Shown: piece after piece, positions 8,250-16,911 of the stretch
Numbering within the stretch: the first letter of the stretch is position 1
Layout: every line of letters begins with the position of its first letter
Translations under genes and position numbers: made by a program
Assembly: GCA_023666335.1 (NCBI GenBank)
Contig: JAMPCE010000004.1
Location: forward strand, 1-64,000
Direction of reading: 5' to 3'
Source of the DNA: a bacterium
GTDB lineage: Bacteria; Bacillota; Clostridia; Lachnospirales; Lachnospiraceae
DNA: 64,000 nucleotides
The notes under the pieces: model-generated
What the model saw: the letters and a program-made list of their open reading frames with translations, nothing else
Told to the model about the DNA's origin: nothing
Database searches by the model: none

Positions 8250-9746
8250 TCATTCTATCACTACATGCGTATCATACACAACCCGGCACGCCACCGCATC
8301 ATATCTGCCCTGATTATTGATCATATCCAGATCATAAAACCGCAGATCCAGATCCTCCGGATAGGCAGGCACCCTGATTTCTTCCGCTCCCGTTACCCTT
8401 GCTTTCAAAATACTTGCACGCCATTCCTTTGCCGTCTGATGCACCGCTGACATATCCGAATAATTTGCTGCCGCCAATAATATGACTGCGATTATGCTTA
8501 ACCCTGCCAGAACATTCAATATTTTCCCCATCAGATCTTCCTTTTTCGCCGCCGCGCTCCGTTCCGCTACCATCAGCCACAGCTCGCGAAATGTCCTGAT
8601 CACACCGATGATCAACAACGCATTTGCCGCAAGCATCCCATAATTAGCCACCTGCGCAACCAATCCCCATGTGATCGCAGACATGATAAAACCCGCAAAC
8701 CATTCCAGATTGTTCGCAGCCGCTGTCAACACGTCTTTCAAGGTCAGGCGTTTTTTCCTGAGCAGCACGATGAAAAGCGCCGCCAAGATCGGTAATACAA
8801 GCACAGGAACGATCCAGATTTTATACGCTGCAAATGCATGGATATAAAAACTGTTAAGCAGCCTTTCAAACAGCGAGACTGTCCGAAGCGCAGATTCATG
8901 GCTTTGCTGTGCCCGGTTAAAGTTACCCGGCGCGAAAAAGCAGATGCAGAATCCGACAAGATAGCCCACATACAGGAACAAATAGCGGATCGATATCTTC
9001 CGATGATTCCGCAGCCAGAATCTGACCAGCTGCGTCAGCAAAACTGCCCCGAAGATCACCCCGTACGCTTCATGTGAAAGCCCTGCCAGGAAACCAAGCA
9101 GATTGATCCAGATCAATGTTTTGATCGTGGGATATAAGTCTGCGGAGCGCTCGTATACCCGCCGTACCGCTATATAAAACAGCAGATACAATACCACCGA
9201 CAGCACATAGATATTCGTAAAAGTATACATGATAAGCCGCGTCATATAAGCATAAGAATAGCTCGGAATGTAAAAAAGCAGTATTCCTGTCAACAACATG
9301 ACCGTCGGCGCTTTTAATCCTTCTCTGATACTGCCACAGACCGCGCTCACCACCAGTAACAACAGGATGAGCTGGAACAACACGATATACAAACTGAACA
9401 ACGTCCAACTGATACTGTCCGGAAGAGAAAAAATCATACATATGAGCGGCTTCACCAGTTTCGTTATAATTCTTCCGCTCCACCTAAAATACCCTTCAAC
9501 GAGCTTAGTCCATGTCGTATGCAGGGAATAGTCCAGATTTAATTCACATTCCCCTTCCACGATTCGATCGTCCAAATAACCATTGTCGGGGTCGTTGGAA
9601 ACCAATCCCCCTACATCATCGCCGTATAGCGGCACATCGTAACGCAGCAGAAACAAAAATAAAGCTGCCACAATAATAATAAATATACTGCACAAATTAC
9701 GATATAAGTATTTACCCTTCACAACTTTCAAGTTTTCGTACCTCAT
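8250..9746 (-). CDS. DUF6056-like polytopic membrane protein (possible GT-C transferase)
   Basis: I place the start at the ATG at 9746 (498 residues), with AAAGGA just upstream. The longer frame to 9998 is excluded because it overlaps rfbF and has no ribosome site. One TM helix is followed by a first outside loop with YGDD, an acidic pair as seen in GT-C transferases, then about 10 further TM segments and FFAPGN in a central loop, which I associate with DUF6056/DUF3329-like proteins. It may transfer a sugar from a lipid carrier on the outer face of the membrane. The substrate is unknown. It lies between rfbF and rfbH in the same operon. Confidence 0.75.
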   Translation of the reverse strand: MRYENLKVVKGKYLYRNLCSIFIIIVAALFLFLLRYDVPLYGDDVGGLVSNDPDNGYLDDRIVEGECELNLDYSLHTTWTKLVEGYFRWSGRIITKLVKPLICMIFSLPDSISWTLFSLYIVLFQLILLLLVVSAVCGSIREGLKAPTVMLLTGILLFYIPSYSYAYMTRLIMYTFTNIYVLSVVLYLLFYIAVRRVYERSADLYPTIKTLIWINLLGFLAGLSHEAYGVIFGAVLLTQLVRFWLRNHRKISIRYLFLYVGYLVGFCICFFAPGNFNRAQQSHESALRTVSLFERLLNSFYIHAFAAYKIWIVPVLVLPILAALFIVLLRKKRLTLKDVLTAAANNLEWFAGFIMSAITWGLVAQVANYGMLAANALLIIGVIRTFRELWLMVAERSAAAKKEDLMGKILNVLAGLSIIAVILLAAANYSDMSAVHQTAKEWRASILKARVTGAEEIRVPAYPEDLDLRFYDLDMINNQGRYDAVACRVVYDTHVVIE

Positions 9747-9783
9747 TGTAATCCTTTGATTCATCAATAAATACGATTGAAAT

Positions 9784-10557
9784 TTACCAGATTTTCCAAG
9801 GCGCCCTGCCCGCGCTCCACAGCCCCTCCAGATACGCCCGATCGTGTACCGTATCCATCGGCGACCAGAAACCCGGATGCCTGTATGCCGCCATCTGATG
9901 ATCTGCCGCCAGCCGCTCAAACGGGGTCTTCTCCAACATTTCCGCCCCATCTCCCAGATAATCAAATATTTCTCTGTTAAACACCATGAAACCTGCATTG
10001 ACCCATGACTGGTCTTTTCTTGCCTTTTCCTTAAAACTCTCGATCATATCCCGATCGTCTATCTTGATCGCACCAAAGCGCCCCTCCGGCTGTGTCGTGG
10101 TGATCGTCGCGATCCTGCCGTGCGACTTATGAAAAGCAAGCAGCGCCGGAATATCCACATCCGCCACGCCGTCCCCGTAAGTCAGCATGAAACATTCATC
10201 TTCCCCAATATAGTCCCGTATCTGTAAGATACGCCCCGCCGTCAACGTTTCCAGTCCTGTGTTCGCCAGCGTCACTCTCCAGGGTTCCACTGTAGAATTG
10301 TGATACTCTCTCGATTTGTCCAAAAGACCGAAAGTAGCATCAGACTGATACATATAGTAGTGAATAAAATAATCCTTGATCATGTGGCCTTTATAGCCGC
10401 AACAGATGATAAAATCATGATATCCGTAAGCGGAATATATTTTCATGATATGCCATAGGATCGGCCTGTCCCCAATCTCCACCATCGGTTTCGGCTTTAA
10501 AACAGATTCTTCACTGATCCGGCTTCCCTTGCCGCCGGCTAAGATAATCACTTTCAT
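9784..10557 (-). CDS. rfbF: Glucose-1-phosphate cytidylyltransferase
   Basis: A 257-residue nucleotidyltransferase with the intact RfbF signature: GGKGSR at 8-13 (phosphate loop and Arg13), KPKPM at 21-25, WHIMKIY, and the metal-binding YGDGVADVD. It makes CDP-glucose from CTP and glucose-1-phosphate, the first committed step of the CDP-3,6-dideoxyhexose route. A divergent paralogue lies immediately upstream (10609-11394). Length and motifs match the family throughout, so I take this copy to be the functional cytidylyltransferase. Confidence 0.93.
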   Translation of the reverse strand: MKVIILAGGKGSRISEESVLKPKPMVEIGDRPILWHIMKIYSAYGYHDFIICCGYKGHMIKDYFIHYYMYQSDATFGLLDKSREYHNSTVEPWRVTLANTGLETLTAGRILQIRDYIGEDECFMLTYGDGVADVDIPALLAFHKSHGRIATITTTQPEGRFGAIKIDDRDMIESFKEKARKDQSWVNAGFMVFNREIFDYLGDGAEMLEKTPFERLAADHQMAAYRHPGFWSPMDTVHDRAYLEGLWSAGRAPWKIW

Positions 10558-10608
10558 ATTGGTCTCTATACCTTTCCCGACACCGACCTTTCCGCTGTCT
10601 TTGCCCGC

Positions 10609-11394
10609 TCATTCATTTGAAGACTTAATCGTTTTCATCCAAGGCGCCACTCCCGCGTTCCACAGATTCTCCATACTCACCCTGTCGCGATTCGTTTCCA
10701 CCGGCGTCCAAAAACCTTTGTGTTTATAAGTAGCGATCTGTTTTTCATCCGCCAGATTACTGATCAGAAAACTCTCCAATTCATAACTTCCGTTTAAAAT
10801 ACTGAACACTTTTTTATTCAGTATGAACAGACAGGCATTTGTCCACGCCAGATCTGCTTCCGCACTGTGCCGCCTCCCGATAACAAATCCCTCTCCACTT
10901 ATTTCCAACGGTTTGTTCCGTCCGGTCGGGCGTGCCACCGCCATTGTCGCCATCCGTCCCTGATTGATGTGATAATCGTACATTTTCGACACATCAATAT
11001 CAGAAAGACAATCACCGTATGTCACGACGAAATTTTCTTCCTCTATATAATTTTGAATCTGTGCCACACGCTGACCGGTCGCGCAGTACAAACCGGTATC
11101 CACGACTGTCACTTTCCAATCTTCCGTACGGTTTTTATGAATCTCAATCTTATTATTCTGGAGATCGACTGTAATATCAGACTGATAGATATAATAATCC
11201 ATGAAATATTCTTTGATCATATTGACTTTATAACCGCCGCATATGATAAATTCATTATATCCATAATCGGAAAAACTCTTCATAATATGCCAGAGCAACG
11301 GTTTCCCGCCGATTTCCGCCATCGGTTTCGGAATGCCTTCCTGTTCATTGCTGATCGAGCTCCTCGTTCCTCCCGCCAAGATAACTACCTTCAT
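10609..11394 (-). CDS. Divergent RfbF paralogue (nucleotidyltransferase with altered signature loop)
   Basis: A 261-residue protein collinear with RfbF from end to end (PKPM, WHIMK, IYQSDIT, YGDC, GFWTPVETNRD). The signature loop differs: GGKGSR is replaced by GGTRSS, so the second Gly and the conserved Arg13 are gone, and Lys21 of KPKPM is Ile. The metal-binding Asp of YGDCLSDID is kept. It either uses another sugar phosphate or nucleotide, or acts as a non-catalytic partner of RfbF. It starts inside the last 4 nt of the flippase gene upstream, so the two are translationally coupled. Confidence 0.8.
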   Translation of the reverse strand: MKVVILAGGTRSSISNEQEGIPKPMAEIGGKPLLWHIMKSFSDYGYNEFIICGGYKVNMIKEYFMDYYIYQSDITVDLQNNKIEIHKNRTEDWKVTVVDTGLYCATGQRVAQIQNYIEEENFVVTYGDCLSDIDVSKMYDYHINQGRMATMAVARPTGRNKPLEISGEGFVIGRRHSAEADLAWTNACLFILNKKVFSILNGSYELESFLISNLADEKQIATYKHKGFWTPVETNRDRVSMENLWNAGVAPWMKTIKSSNE

Positions 11395-12659
11395 ACCTGA
11401 TATCCTTTCAGTTTTGTGATCAATATTCCCTCATACAACAGACAAAGCATCGCCATTAACACCATATAACAGATCGCCGCTCCCATCGTCCCATATCTTG
11501 ATACGGCAAACGGCAGGCTGACCGTTGCCAAGACCGCAACAATCACATGCGGCAGCAAAAGCGTCTTTTGGCACCGCATGATCGTCAGCACCACCCCCTG
11601 ATACCCCGATGCCGCCAGAAATGCACTCGCCAGAAGCAATATCATCAGTTCCCCTTTATAGGCGGACAGATCCGTATGATACAGCAGCGACAGTACCGGA
11701 ATTCCAAGCACATATGCTCCGGTCAGGCACACAACGGCAAGTCCGCCTATGATAACAAGCTGTCTCCTGATCCGCCCTGCAAACTCTTTAAGCCGCCTCT
11801 GCTCCCACTCGACCGCCATAGGAACAAGCGTCGGCTGATAGATAAAATTATTCAGCAGTCCGATCACAAACACCGGCATCGCCACAAAACCATAGCACGC
11901 CTGTATCTCATCTGTCATATAGGCATCAATAGCATATTTAGGCACATTATTTTCATAAAACGCCAGAAAGGACATCCCAAACAACGGTAAAACCGTTTTC
12001 AGAAGTTGTCCGATTTGTAAAACATCAGGCTTTCTGCCGATCAGACTCGAGATCCTGTCTTCCTCACTACAGATGCGGTGATAAGATAGCCGCAATAATA
12101 CCAGAAAAAGCAGCATTGAAAGCGCCATACACCACAACAGCGTATTTTTCAGATTCCGGCTGATGTACAATAATGCAAAGAAAGAACACAGGATGCCGAT
12201 CCATCTTGCGCAGAACATGCCCGCGCCTGCATACAACATCCCCCGCTGCTGATAATATCCCCAGAATACATCTTCCAGCGCTTCCACTGCATAGATCATA
12301 CACACCGCAAAGATAATCCAGACTTTATCAGGAGCATATTTCAATTTTGCTGTCGCAAATCCCAAATACCCGCAGACGGTTACGGTCATGAGTAAGACCG
12401 TTGCACATCTTGCCGACAAATATGTGCCAAAAGAAAACCTGCGCTCCACATCCGTCACCTGATAATTACGCACCCCGAACTTCCCGATGGGCAGCATCAG
12501 ATTCCCTACCGCAAAAGCCATTGTCAGGACGCCGGCGTCCGCAAGCCCCGTCATCCGCGTAACGATCATCGACATGATGACCGCTTCTGCGGCATTGATC
12601 AGACCGGCGGCAGTATTCCAGATATAATCTTTCTTATGTGGTCTCTTCACAGGATTCAT
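11391..12659 (-). CDS. Wzx-like polysaccharide flippase (MATE/MOP superfamily)
   Basis: A 422-residue membrane protein with about 12 predicted helices. The N-terminal pattern (WNTAAGLINAAEAVIM, then VTRMTGLADAGVL) is typical of O-antigen/teichoic-type exporters of the PST family. It should flip an undecaprenyl-linked repeat unit across the cytoplasmic membrane. It overlaps the GT2 upstream by 26 nt and the RfbF paralogue downstream by 4 nt, so all three are probably cotranslated. It is one of three flippase candidates in the window, the others being ABC type. Confidence 0.85.
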   Translation of the reverse strand: MNPVKRPHKKDYIWNTAAGLINAAEAVIMSMIVTRMTGLADAGVLTMAFAVGNLMLPIGKFGVRNYQVTDVERRFSFGTYLSARCATVLLMTVTVCGYLGFATAKLKYAPDKVWIIFAVCMIYAVEALEDVFWGYYQQRGMLYAGAGMFCARWIGILCSFFALLYISRNLKNTLLWCMALSMLLFLVLLRLSYHRICSEEDRISSLIGRKPDVLQIGQLLKTVLPLFGMSFLAFYENNVPKYAIDAYMTDEIQACYGFVAMPVFVIGLLNNFIYQPTLVPMAVEWEQRRLKEFAGRIRRQLVIIGGLAVVCLTGAYVLGIPVLSLLYHTDLSAYKGELMILLLASAFLAASGYQGVVLTIMRCQKTLLLPHVIVAVLATVSLPFAVSRYGTMGAAICYMVLMAMLCLLYEGILITKLKGYQV

Positions 12660-13620
12660 TCTTTATACCATTCGAAACAGGTTCCGCATCATCCAGATTC
12701 CATTTCTCGCTCACGATCACATCCGGCTGTCTCGATACCTTTCGGAGTATTGCCCCGATATACTCTCCCAATATGCCCATAAAGAGAAGCTGCACGGAAC
12801 CCAAAAACAGCATACCGATCAGCATCGGCGCCACACCGGCCGAAAATCTGTACCAGACCGTCATTTTCATAATAAAATAGAAAACACCCAGCAGAAAACT
12901 GATCACAGACATACAAAAACCAACTACTGTCATAAGCCTGAGCGGCGCCGTGGATGTATTCACAAGGCTGTTCAATGCAAAATGCAAATACCGCCATACA
13001 TTATAACTGGATCTTCCGCTGCGCCTTTTTTCCTGCACATACTGAATGAGCTTTATTTCATATCCCATATCAGCCAGTGCGTTCCTCAGCACAATATCTT
13101 CGTCAATTTTGCACAATTCATCCAAAACCGTACGATCATATACCTTAATACCGGACATATGCGCATACTGCGGAACTTCCGAAAAAGCATTCATGATCTT
13201 GTAGTATAAATGCCGAAAAAAATATTTGACCTTTCCCTCTTTGGAGCCGATCTTCTGCCCGGCAACCACCTTATAACCCTGTTCCCAGTATTTGATAAAT
13301 TCCGGAATCAATTCCGGCGGCTCCTGAAAGTCACAAGGGATATTAACAATAACATCGCCGGTACAATAGCCGAAGCGCATACGCCGCCCACGTCCTCCGG
13401 CTCCATAATTTCTGTTAAGCATAATAACCTTTATGTGCTCATCTGCAGCCGCAAGTTTACGCAGGCGCTCCTTTGTCGTATCCGTAGAACAGTTGTCCCT
13501 GAAAATAATCTCATAATCATAGTCCAGAGACTGCATGATCCGGGTGAGCGTCTCCGCCATCGGCTCAACATTGCTTTCTTCGTTATAACAGGGTACACAA
13601 ACCGATATCTTTTTTCTCAT
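12634..13620 (-). CDS. GT2 glycosyltransferase with two C-terminal TM helices (DPM/GtrB/ArnC type)
   Basis: A 328-residue protein. The GT-A nucleotide-binding start is VCVPCYNEE (7-15), with CDFQ-x-PPE near 96-103 in place of the usual DADLQ-PPE. Two TM helices follow at about 233-255 and 262-290. This architecture transfers a sugar from a nucleotide donor to undecaprenyl phosphate for later use outside the membrane. It is the first gene of the leftward operon and lies about 70 nt downstream of the promoter at 13691-13719. GGGCGG is a weak ribosome site. Partner GT-C enzymes could be the membrane proteins at 5141 and 8250. Confidence 0.87.
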   Translation of the reverse strand: MRKKISVCVPCYNEESNVEPMAETLTRIMQSLDYDYEIIFRDNCSTDTTKERLRKLAAADEHIKVIMLNRNYGAGGRGRRMRFGYCTGDVIVNIPCDFQEPPELIPEFIKYWEQGYKVVAGQKIGSKEGKVKYFFRHLYYKIMNAFSEVPQYAHMSGIKVYDRTVLDELCKIDEDIVLRNALADMGYEIKLIQYVQEKRRSGRSSYNVWRYLHFALNSLVNTSTAPLRLMTVVGFCMSVISFLLGVFYFIMKMTVWYRFSAGVAPMLIGMLFLGSVQLLFMGILGEYIGAILRKVSRQPDVIVSEKWNLDDAEPVSNGIKNESCEETT

Positions 13621-13690
13621 ATTTCCGCCCTTTTCAACCTATTGCCAAGTTTTCATTCTCTGCATTTGTAAATAAAATTTCACACATTCT

Positions 13691-13719
13691 ATCATACCCG
13701 TTATTTTCTATCTTTTCAA
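13691..13719 (-). promoter_or_regulatory. Sigma70-type promoter of the leftward glycan operon
   Basis: Read on the minus strand: TTGAAA (13714-13719), exactly 17 nt spacer, TATGAT (13691-13696). It sits in the 132-nt gap between the LacI-family gene and the GT2 start at 13620. It would drive the genes from 13620 down to 4009. Confidence 0.7.
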
Positions 13720-13752
13720 CCTTTTTATCGCTATATACAAATTCACGACATC

Positions 13753-14748
13753 TTATAAACGATAACAGCTCTCCCTCTCAATAACCTTGCACGGAAATTC
13801 CACCCGCAGATACTCGCTGTGCCTATGCGTAATTCGATCCAAAAGAATCGTGACCGCCATTCGTCCCATTTCCTCTTTCGGTATATCCACCGTCGTAAGC
13901 AGCGGGGTTGAAGTCATTGCCCCGGCAATATTATCAATCGAAATGACAGATATGTCCTTTCGTTTCGCCTTGCCGCGTGAAACAGCGTCTGACTGCGCCT
14001 GTAAAGCGCCCAATGCAGAAATGTCATTGGCGCAGAGCACAGCCGTCATATCTCTGCTCAACAGTTCTTCCATAGCATGATAACCGCTTTCATAGGTCTG
14101 ATCGGTGGAGTAAATATACTGATAATTAATGGGAATATTCTGTTTGATCAGCATTTCACAGTACCCCACATACCGAGACTCAAACGAACAATCCCCGATA
14201 TAACCGATTTTTTGATGCCCCAATGCCAGCAGATATTCCATCGCTTTGATCGCAGCCGTCTTGCCGTTACAGATCACCTCATCCATCTTATAATCCGTAG
14301 GATTTCTGTCAACCCCCACGATATTGCGGGAACAGCGTTTTAACCGCGCCAAAAAATCTTCCGAGCATCGTCCGAGTACAATAATACCGTCTATTTTTTC
14401 CAAAGAGGCAAAATCCGCCTTATCTGCGTTTGTCACCGATTGCAGGATGCACGAATTCGCCAGCAGGCTCGCTTCAACGCTCTGAAACAATTCTCTGAAA
14501 AACGGATCTTTATCAAGAAAATCAAAACGGGTAAGGATGACGGCTATCTTATAGGATTTTGCGCTGTTGCTTTTCCCCGTTTTTAAGTTGCGAGCGTCAG
14601 CATTTGGCACATACTCCAACGCGTGGGCTGCTTCCCAGATCTTCTCCTTTAGTTCTGATGACGCGCAGTTCGGCACTGTATTGTTCAGCACCCGCGATAC
14701 GGTAGAGGGTGACACCCCGACCATTTCCGCAATCTTCTTTAAGGACAT
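13753..14748 (-). CDS. LacI-family transcriptional regulator
   Basis: A 331-residue protein with the N-terminal LacI helix-turn-helix (residues 2-22: KKIAEMVGVSPSTVSRVLN) followed by a periplasmic-binding-like effector domain (GIIVLGR, CNGKTAAIKAMEYLLALGH, GYIGD, TPLLTTVDIP). It is divergent from the sulfate transporter operon. A perfect LacI-type palindrome (14770-14781) and a near copy (14926-14937) flank the promoters. It therefore probably represses the transporter and itself. LacI proteins normally sense sugars or sugar phosphates, so control of sulfate uptake by one is unusual and hints that a carbohydrate signal gates sulfation. The effector cannot be read from sequence. Confidence 0.9.
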   Translation of the reverse strand: MSLKKIAEMVGVSPSTVSRVLNNTVPNCASSELKEKIWEAAHALEYVPNADARNLKTGKSNSAKSYKIAVILTRFDFLDKDPFFRELFQSVEASLLANSCILQSVTNADKADFASLEKIDGIIVLGRCSEDFLARLKRCSRNIVGVDRNPTDYKMDEVICNGKTAAIKAMEYLLALGHQKIGYIGDCSFESRYVGYCEMLIKQNIPINYQYIYSTDQTYESGYHAMEELLSRDMTAVLCANDISALGALQAQSDAVSRGKAKRKDISVISIDNIAGAMTSTPLLTTVDIPKEEMGRMAVTILLDRITHRHSEYLRVEFPCKVIERESCYRL

Positions 14749-14769
14749 AACTTCCGCCTTTCTTTATAA

Positions 14770-14781
14770 GCAAACGTTTGC
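14770..14781. promoter_or_regulatory. LacI-type operator O1 (perfect 12-nt palindrome)
   Basis: GCAAACGTTTGC is a perfect inverted repeat with the central CG of LacI/GalR operators. It lies 11 nt upstream of the -35 of the sbp promoter and in the leader of the LacI-family gene itself. Confidence 0.75.
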
Positions 14782-14792
14782 CAATAATATGG

Positions 14793-14821
14793 TTGCATTT
14801 ATTTTTTCATTCGCATATACT
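14793..14821 (+). promoter_or_regulatory. Promoter of the sulfate transporter operon
   Basis: TTGCAT (14793-14798), 17-nt spacer, TATACT (14816-14821), reading towards the sulfate-binding protein gene at 14908. Predicted transcription start is near 14828. Confidence 0.6.
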
Positions 14822-14833
14822 CTTTTTAACCAA

Positions 14834-14861
14834 ATTATAACAAATTCTAGCAAAAATGCAA
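14834..14861 (-). promoter_or_regulatory. Promoter of the LacI-family gene
   Basis: On the minus strand: TTGCAT (14856-14861), 16-nt spacer, TATAAT (14834-14839). The predicted start is near 14827, almost the same base as the opposite promoter, so the two face each other and overlap. Confidence 0.55.
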
Positions 14862-14907
14862 TGATTTGTTGGTAATTTACGAATGTAGAAAGGATTGGTA
14901 ATAAAAA

Positions 14908-15948
14908 ATGAGGAAAAAATTCAAAGAAAACGTTTGCTTATCATTGTTATCTGCATCGCTCCTTGCAGGAGTTCTCACAGGATGCGGCGGAAGTTCCGAC
15001 GATTCCAACGGAGAAAATGCCGCCATAGAACTGCTGAACGTATCCTACGATCCGACCAGAGAGCTTTATGCGGCCTACAATGAACTTTTCTGCGATTACT
15101 GGAAAGAAAAGACCGGACAGGACGTGACTGTCACACAGTCTCATGGCGGTTCCGGCTCTCAGGCACGCTCCGTCATCGAAGGAAATGAAGCGGATGTCGT
15201 AACCCTTGCGCTTGCACATGATATTACGGCGATCGAGGAAGCCGGACTGATCGAAGCCGGATGGGAAGATGAATTTGACAAAGACAGCTCTCCGTATACA
15301 TCTACCATCGTCTTTCTGGTGCGGAAAGGCAACGCCAAAAACATTCTCGATTGGAACGACCTGATTCGGGACGACGTCGATGTCATCACACCGAATCCCA
15401 AAACATCCGGCGCTGCCTGCTGGAGTTTCCTTGCCGCATGGGCGTATCAGCAGGAGCACGACGGTCAGGATACGGCAGCAACGCAGGAATTTATGAAGAA
15501 ACTCTATCAGAATGTATTGGTTCTGGACTCCGGCGCAAGAGGTTCGACAAACACTTTCGTAGAAAACGGACAGGGCGACGTCCTGCTCGCATGGGAAAAC
15601 GAAGCATACCTTTCCATGCAGGAATATCCCGATCAGTATGAGATCGTAACGCCGAGCATCAGTATCCTGGCGCAGCCCTCCGTTGCCGTGGTAGACGAAA
15701 ACGCCAAAAACCACAATACGCAGGAAGCGGCATCCGCTTATCTGGAATACTTATACAGCGATGAGGCGCAGCGGCTGGCAGGTCAAAATTACTACCGTCC
15801 GTCAAACGAAACTATCCTACAGGAGTTTTCCGGTCAATTTAACCTTGATATGAATCTTGTTACCATAGAAGATTTTGGCGGATGGAATGAAGCCTACAGA
15901 ATGTTTTTTGATGACGGCGCCATTTTTGACCAGATCTATTCCGACTGA
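14908..15948 (+). CDS. sbp: Sulfate ABC transporter substrate-binding lipoprotein
   Basis: A 346-residue lipoprotein precursor with lipobox LTGC (Cys26), anchored to the outer face of the membrane. The mature part has the sulfate-binding signature SYDPTREL early on, then HGGSGSQAR, ADVVTLALAHD and a C-terminal AGQNYYRP, all typical of Sbp/CysP. It binds sulfate (or thiosulfate) and hands it to CysT/CysW. I use the ATG at 14908; GAAAGGA lies about 13 nt upstream, a rather wide spacing. It is the first gene of a four-gene plus-strand operon divergent from the LacI-family regulator, with an operator-like site inside its first codons. Confidence 0.95.
   Translation: MRKKFKENVCLSLLSASLLAGVLTGCGGSSDDSNGENAAIELLNVSYDPTRELYAAYNELFCDYWKEKTGQDVTVTQSHGGSGSQARSVIEGNEADVVTLALAHDITAIEEAGLIEAGWEDEFDKDSSPYTSTIVFLVRKGNAKNILDWNDLIRDDVDVITPNPKTSGAACWSFLAAWAYQQEHDGQDTAATQEFMKKLYQNVLVLDSGARGSTNTFVENGQGDVLLAWENEAYLSMQEYPDQYEIVTPSISILAQPSVAVVDENAKNHNTQEAASAYLEYLYSDEAQRLAGQNYYRPSNETILQEFSGQFNLDMNLVTIEDFGGWNEAYRMFFDDGAIFDQIYSD
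14926..14937. promoter_or_regulatory. LacI-type operator O2 inside the sbp coding start
   Basis: GAAAACGTTTGC matches operator O1 at 11 of 12 bases. It covers codons 7-10 of the sulfate-binding protein gene, with its centre 156 bp from that of O1. A pair at this spacing could support a repression loop or a transcription roadblock. Confidence 0.6.
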
Positions 15949-16010
15949 TTCCGGATTTCCGAGTCATAATGATCCGCATGTAATGTCAGTGAGAAAGGAC
16001 TTTCTTTATC

Positions 16011-16862
16011 ATGGAACAGCAAATCGTAAAAGTAAAAAACAAAAAAGGCGTCAGGGTCATCCCCGGATTCGGATTTTCTATGGGCGTTACGCTGTTTATG
16101 CTGAGTATCCTTGTGTTGATTCCCTTAGCTTCCCTTTTTATCAGCACAGCCCGGCTCGACTTTCATGAGTTCCTGGATATCGTGACGTCCCGACAGATCG
16201 TGTCCGGCTATATCGTCAGTCTTTCCTGCTCTTTTATCGCCGCACTGATCAACGTCGTATTCGGTCTGATGCTCGCATGGGTGATCGTACGCTATGACTT
16301 CCCCGGCAGACGCCTGATGGACGGATTGATCGAGCTGCCCTTTGCCCTGCCTACCGCTGTGGCAGGCATTTCCCTGACCTATCTCTATTCCGATCAGGGA
16401 TGGATCGGCTCTTTCTTTGCCAAAGCCGGGGTCAAGATCGCCTATACGCGCATCGGCATTACGATCGCTATGATATTTGTCGGCATTCCGTTTGTGGTCA
16501 GATCCCTGCAGCCGGTACTGGAAAAGCTTGACCGACAATATGAAGAAGCCGCCCAGATGCTGGGCGCCGGCAGAGTCTACACCTTTTTCCGCGTGATCCT
16601 GCCCGAATTATTCCCTGCCCTGCTTGCAGGATTCGGTCTTGCTTTTGCGCGGGGAATCGGGGAATACGGAAGCGTGGTGTTTATCGCGGGCAATATCCCT
16701 TATAAGACGCAGATCGCTCCCTTATTGATCATGACAAAGCTGGAGCAGTATAAGTACGCCGATGCCACCGCATGTGCACTGGTATTATTGCTGATATCTT
16801 TCCTATTGATGCTGCTGATCAACTCGATTCAGATCTCTATGCAGAAATTCAGCAAATGCTGA
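16011..16862 (+). CDS. cysT: Sulfate ABC transporter permease CysT (CysU)
   Basis: A 283-residue inner-membrane permease with six TM segments. The EAA loop (EEAAQMLGAG, then FFRVILPEL) that docks to the ATPase sits at about residues 180-203. The late motif GEYGSVVFIAGN is diagnostic for the sulfate/molybdate permease group and, together with the neighbours, supports CysT. It lies 62 nt after the binding protein, with GAGAAAGGA upstream of the ATG, and forms a heterodimer with CysW encoded next. Confidence 0.93.
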   Translation: MEQQIVKVKNKKGVRVIPGFGFSMGVTLFMLSILVLIPLASLFISTARLDFHEFLDIVTSRQIVSGYIVSLSCSFIAALINVVFGLMLAWVIVRYDFPGRRLMDGLIELPFALPTAVAGISLTYLYSDQGWIGSFFAKAGVKIAYTRIGITIAMIFVGIPFVVRSLQPVLEKLDRQYEEAAQMLGAGRVYTFFRVILPELFPALLAGFGLAFARGIGEYGSVVFIAGNIPYKTQIAPLLIMTKLEQYKYADATACALVLLLISFLLMLLINSIQISMQKFSKC

Positions 16863-16911
16863 TATCCATAATACAGGTTTTCTATTACAGATAAACCGGA
16901 AAGGCATGGTC

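Noticed and set aside
9747..9998. N-terminal extension of the DUF6056-like protein
   Set aside because: The extension lies inside rfbF in another frame and lacks a ribosome site, while the ATG at 9746 has AAAGGA.
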